From positions 14,322,001-14,386,000 of the forward strand of contig BTRK01000001.1 in assembly GCA_036245805.1 (NCBI GenBank): a stretch of DNA of 64,000 bases, written 5' to 3'. Position 1 is the first letter of the stretch. The number at the start of each line of letters is the position of its first letter. Shown here piece by piece: positions 61,201 to 64,000 of this stretch. A model generated the notes under the pieces. That model searched no databases. It was not told where the DNA came from and worked only from the letters and a program-made list of their open reading frames with translations. Both the position numbers and the translations under genes were made by a program. Origin of the DNA: Pristionchus mayeri. Lineage: Eukaryota > Nematoda > Chromadorea > Rhabditida > Neodiplogasteridae.

Positions 61201-64000
61201 CGAACAATGGAGAGCTTCTGGTTTGCTTAACGAACAGTTGTGAGCGAATGGTTGCTTAACAAACAATGGAGAGCTTCTCGCTGCTTAACGAACAATGGAG
61301 AGCTTCTGGCTTGCTTAACGAACAGTTGTGAGGGAATGGTTGCTTAACGAACAATGGAGAGCCTCTGGCTTGCTTAACGAACAATGGAGAGCTTCTGGTT
61401 TGCTTAACGAACAGTTGTGAGCGAATGGTTGCTTAACGAACAATGGTGAGCCTCTGGCTTGCTTAAGGAACAGTTGTGAGGGAATGGTTGCTTAACGAAC
61501 AATGGAGAGCCTCTGGCTTGCTTAACGAACCAGTTGTGAGCGAATGGTTGCTTAACGAACAATGGAGAGCTTCTGGCTTGCTTAACGAACAATGGAGAGC
61601 TTCTGGTTTGCTTAACGAACAGTTGTGAGCGAATGGTTGCTTAACGAACAATGGAGAGCTTCTCGCTGCTTAACGAACAATTGAGAGCTTCTGGCTTGCT
61701 TAACGAACAGTTGTGAGCGAATGGTTGCTTAACGAACAATGGAGAGCTTCTCGCTGCTTAACGAACAATTGAGAGCTTCTGACTTGCTTAACGAACAGTT
61801 GTGAGCGAATGGTTGCTTAACGAACAATGGTGAGCCTCTGTCTTGCTTAACGAACAGTTGTGAGCGAATGGTTGCTTAACGAACAATGGAGAGCTTCTGA
61901 CTTGCTTAACGAACAGTTGTGAGCGAATGGTTGCTTAACGAACAATGGTGAGCCTCTGGCTTGCTTAAGGAACAATTGTGAGCGAATGGTTTCTTAACGA
62001 ACAATGGAGAGCCTCTGTCTTGCTTAACGAACAGTTGTGAGCGAATGGTTGCTTAACGAACAATGGAGAGCTTCTGGCTTGCTTAACGAACAGTTGTGAG
62101 GGAATGGTTACTTAACGAACAATGGAGAGCTTCTGGTTTGCTTAACGAACAGTTGTGAGCGAATGGTTGCTTAACAAACAATGGAGAGCTTCTCGCTGCT
62201 TAACGAACAATGGAGAGCTTCTGGCTTGCTTAACGAACAGTTGTGAGGGAATGGTTGCTTAACGAACAATGGAGAGCCTCTGGCTTGCTTAACGAACAAT
62301 GGAGAGCTTCTGGTTTGCTTAACGAACAGTTGTGAGCGAATGGTTGCTTAACGAACAATGGTGAGCCTCTGGCTTGCTTAAGGAACAGTTGTGAGGGAAT
62401 GGTTGCTTAACGAACAATGGAGAGCCTCTGGCTTGCTTAACGAACCAGTTGTGAGCGAATGGTTGCTTAACGAACAATGGAGAGCTTCTGGCTTGCTTAA
62501 CGAACAATGGAGAGCTTCTGGTTTGCTTAACGAACAGTTGTGAGCGAATGGTTGCTTAACGAACAATGGAGAGCTTCTCGCTGCTTAACGAACAATTGAG
62601 AGCTTCTGGCTTGCTTAACGAACAGTTGTGAGCGAATGGTTGCTTAACGAACAATGGAGAGCTTCTCGCTGCTTAACGAACAATTGAGAGCTTCTGACTT
62701 GCTTAACGAACAGTTGTGAGCGAATGGTTGCTTAACGAACAATGGTGAGCCTCTGTCTTGCTTAACGAACAGTTGTGAGCGAATGGTTGCTTAACGAACA
62801 ATGGAGAGCTTCTGACTTGCTTAACGAACAGTTGTGAGCGAATGGTTTCTTAACGAACAATGGAGAGCCTCTGTCTTGCTTAACGAACAGTTGTGAGCGA
62901 ATGGTTGCTTAACGAACAATGGAGAGCTTCTGGCTTGCTTAACGAACAGTTGTGAGGGAATGGTTACTTAACGAACAATGGAGAGCCTCTGGCTTGCTTA
63001 ACGAACAATGGAGAGCTTCTGGTTTGCTTAACGAACAGTTGTGAGCGAATGGTTGCTTAACAAACAATGGAGAGCTTCTCGCTGCTTAACGAACAATGGA
63101 GAGCTTCTGGCTTGCTTAACGAACAGTTGTGAGCGAATGGTTGCTTAACGAACAATGGTGAGCCTCTGGCTTGCTTAAGGAACAGTTGTGAGGGAATGGT
63201 TGCTTAACGAACAATGGAGAGCCTCTGGCTTGCTTAACGAACCAGTTGTGAGCGAATGGTTGCTTAACGAACAATGGAGAGCTTCTGGCTTGCTTAACGA
63301 ACAATGGAGAGCTTCTGGTTTGCTTAACGAACAGTTGTGAGCGAATGGTTGCTTAACGAACAATGGAGAGCCTCTGGCTTGCTTAACGAACAGTTGTGAG
63401 CGAATGGTTGCTTAACGAACAATGGAGAGCTTCTGGCTTGCTTAACTAACAGTTGTGAGCGAATGGTTGCTTAACGAACAATGGAGAGCTTCTCGCTGCT
63501 TAACGAACAATTGAGAGCTTCTGGCTTGCTTAACGAACAGTTGTGAGCGAATGGTTGCTTAACGAACAATGGAGAGCTTCTCGCTGCTTAACGAACAATT
63601 GAGAGCTTCTGACTTGCTTAACGAACAGTTGTGAGCGAATGGTTGCTTAACGAACAATGGTGAGCCTCTGGCTTGCTTAAGGAACAGTTGTGAGCGAATG
63701 GTTTCTTAACGAACAATGGAGAGCCTCTGTCTTGCTTAACGAACAGTTGTGAGCGAATGGTTGCTTAACGAACAATGGAGAGCTTCTGGCTTGCTTAACG
63801 AACAGTTGTGAGGGAATGGTTACTTAACGAACAATGGAGAGCCTCTGGCTTGCTTAACGAACAATGGAGAGCTTCTGGTTTGCTTAACGAACAGTTGTGA
63901 GCGAATGGTTGCTTAACAAACAATGGAGAGCTTCTCGCTGCTTAACGAACAATGGAGAGCTTCTGGCTTGCTTAACGAACAGTTGTGAGCGAATGGTTGC
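58217..64000. repeat. Right edge, 856-bp HOR family with 265-bp local duplications
   Basis: Modules at 59,366, 60,546, 61,402, 62,317 and 63,114 are spaced 1,180, 856, 915 and 797 bp. AATTGTGAGCG marks at 58,994/59,259 and 59,938/60,203 show a 265-bp local duplication twice. The last stretch, 63,116-64,000, lines up with 6,327-7,211 in the left flank, including the ACTTAAC and AACAAAC heads. The array continues beyond the window end. Confidence 0.87.

Larger units (their letters stand above)
1..64000 (+). repeat. Giant 29/30-bp tandem satellite array filling the window
   Basis: Every line of the window resolves into monomers that begin with GCTTAACGAACA or a one-base variant of it. The first complete monomer starts at 12 and the last ends at 63,998, so both array edges lie outside the window. 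At a mean of 29.5 bp this is about 2,170 monomers. All are in one orientation; I found no inversion, insertion or unique spacer. The dominant pattern is a 29-bp A monomer followed by a 30-bp B-like monomer, a 59-bp dimer. GC is about 46% by monomer composition (A 13/29, B 14/30). The + strand is G-rich over C (17 G to 10 C per A-B dimer). The array has no coding capacity: TTAA in the head puts a stop on both strands in almost every monomer and the dimer length is not a multiple of three. Function is unknown; satellite DNA of heterochromatin is the most likely identity, by inference. Confidence 0.99.

Noticed and set aside
456..63363. About a hundred minus-strand ORFs of 62-72 codons with LFVKQ/CSLSK-like repeats as a protein family
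   Set aside because: Those checked start at TTG, overlap each other in different frames, recur wherever the landmark monomers occur, and end because the 59-bp period is not a multiple of three. Ribosome binding sites, upstream promoters and codon-level conservation are not seen.
1..64000. CRISPR array (29-30-bp direct repeats)
   Set aside because: Monomers are head-to-tail with no spacers, and the repeat differences are shared across HOR copies rather than being unique spacer sequences.
1..64000. Replication-origin iterons or plasmid partition repeats
   Set aside because: Those are short runs beside rep or par genes. Here there are about 2,170 copies with no gene, AT-rich unwinding element or DnaA box recognised.
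1..64000. Telomeric repeat tract
   Set aside because: No TTAGGG-, TTTAGGG- or TG-rich short repeats are seen, and a 29/30-bp unit with HOR structure is unlike telomerase products. A subtelomeric position remains possible.
1..64000. CENP-B box in the minus-strand TTCGTTAAGCAAGCC
   Set aside because: It shares TTCG with the box but lacks the required A and CGGG at the set spacing.
1..64000. Long repeat-containing surface protein gene with in-frame repeats
   Set aside because: Coding repeats keep a multiple of three. The 29/30-bp monomers do not, and TTAA supplies stops on both strands.

Overview
The whole 64,000-base window is one uninterrupted tandem array of 29- and 30-bp monomers, about 2,170 in a row, all in the same orientation. 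The array runs off both ends: the first complete monomer starts at 12 and the last ends at 63,998. I found no gene, RNA gene, mobile element, CRISPR spacer or other single-copy DNA on either strand. All monomers derive from a 12-bp head, GCTTAACGAACA, followed by one of two tail families. A tails (GTTGTGAGCGAATGGTT) give 29 bp. B-like tails are B (ATGGAGAGCTTCTGGCTT, 30 bp), C (ATGGAGAGCTTCTCGCT, 29 bp) and D (ATTGAGAGCTTCTGACTT, 30 bp). A and B-like monomers mostly alternate, so the basic period is 59 bp, interrupted by B-B and C-D pairs.

Above the 59-bp level there is a rich higher-order repeat (HOR) structure, recognisable from fixed variant monomers. From 1 to about 8,957 the array is built from a 29-monomer HOR (856 bp, with a 797-bp short form and a 1,445-bp spacing), itself copied as a 3,629-bp block. 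From about 8,600 to 30,362 lies a mosaic that contains an apparently unmodified 6,818-bp tandem duplication (14,543-21,360 and 21,361-28,178), with nested 914-, 502/590-, 386- and 148-bp repeats. From 30,363 to 53,040 a 17-monomer, 502-bp module is assembled into 1,683-bp, 7,937/6,227-bp and 1,446-bp duplications. From 53,041 to the end the array returns to the 856-bp family seen at the left edge.

The two edges share variants that are rare or absent in the middle (AACAAAC heads, AATTGTGAGCG tails), while the middle has its own (GATTAAC heads, GAGATCC tails). This gives a layered plan, with an expanded core flanked by related older or less processed material.

The organism cannot be named from the sequence. 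GC content is about 46% by monomer composition. A gene-free, unidirectional, multi-level HOR array of at least 64 kb is typical of eukaryotic satellite DNA (centromeric, pericentromeric, subtelomeric or B-chromosome heterochromatin). It would be extraordinary in a bacterium, but I see no direct marker of domain of life. The short minus-strand ORFs are by-products of the repeat: they lack ATG starts, and the 59-bp period throws every frame into the TTAA-derived stop within 72 codons.
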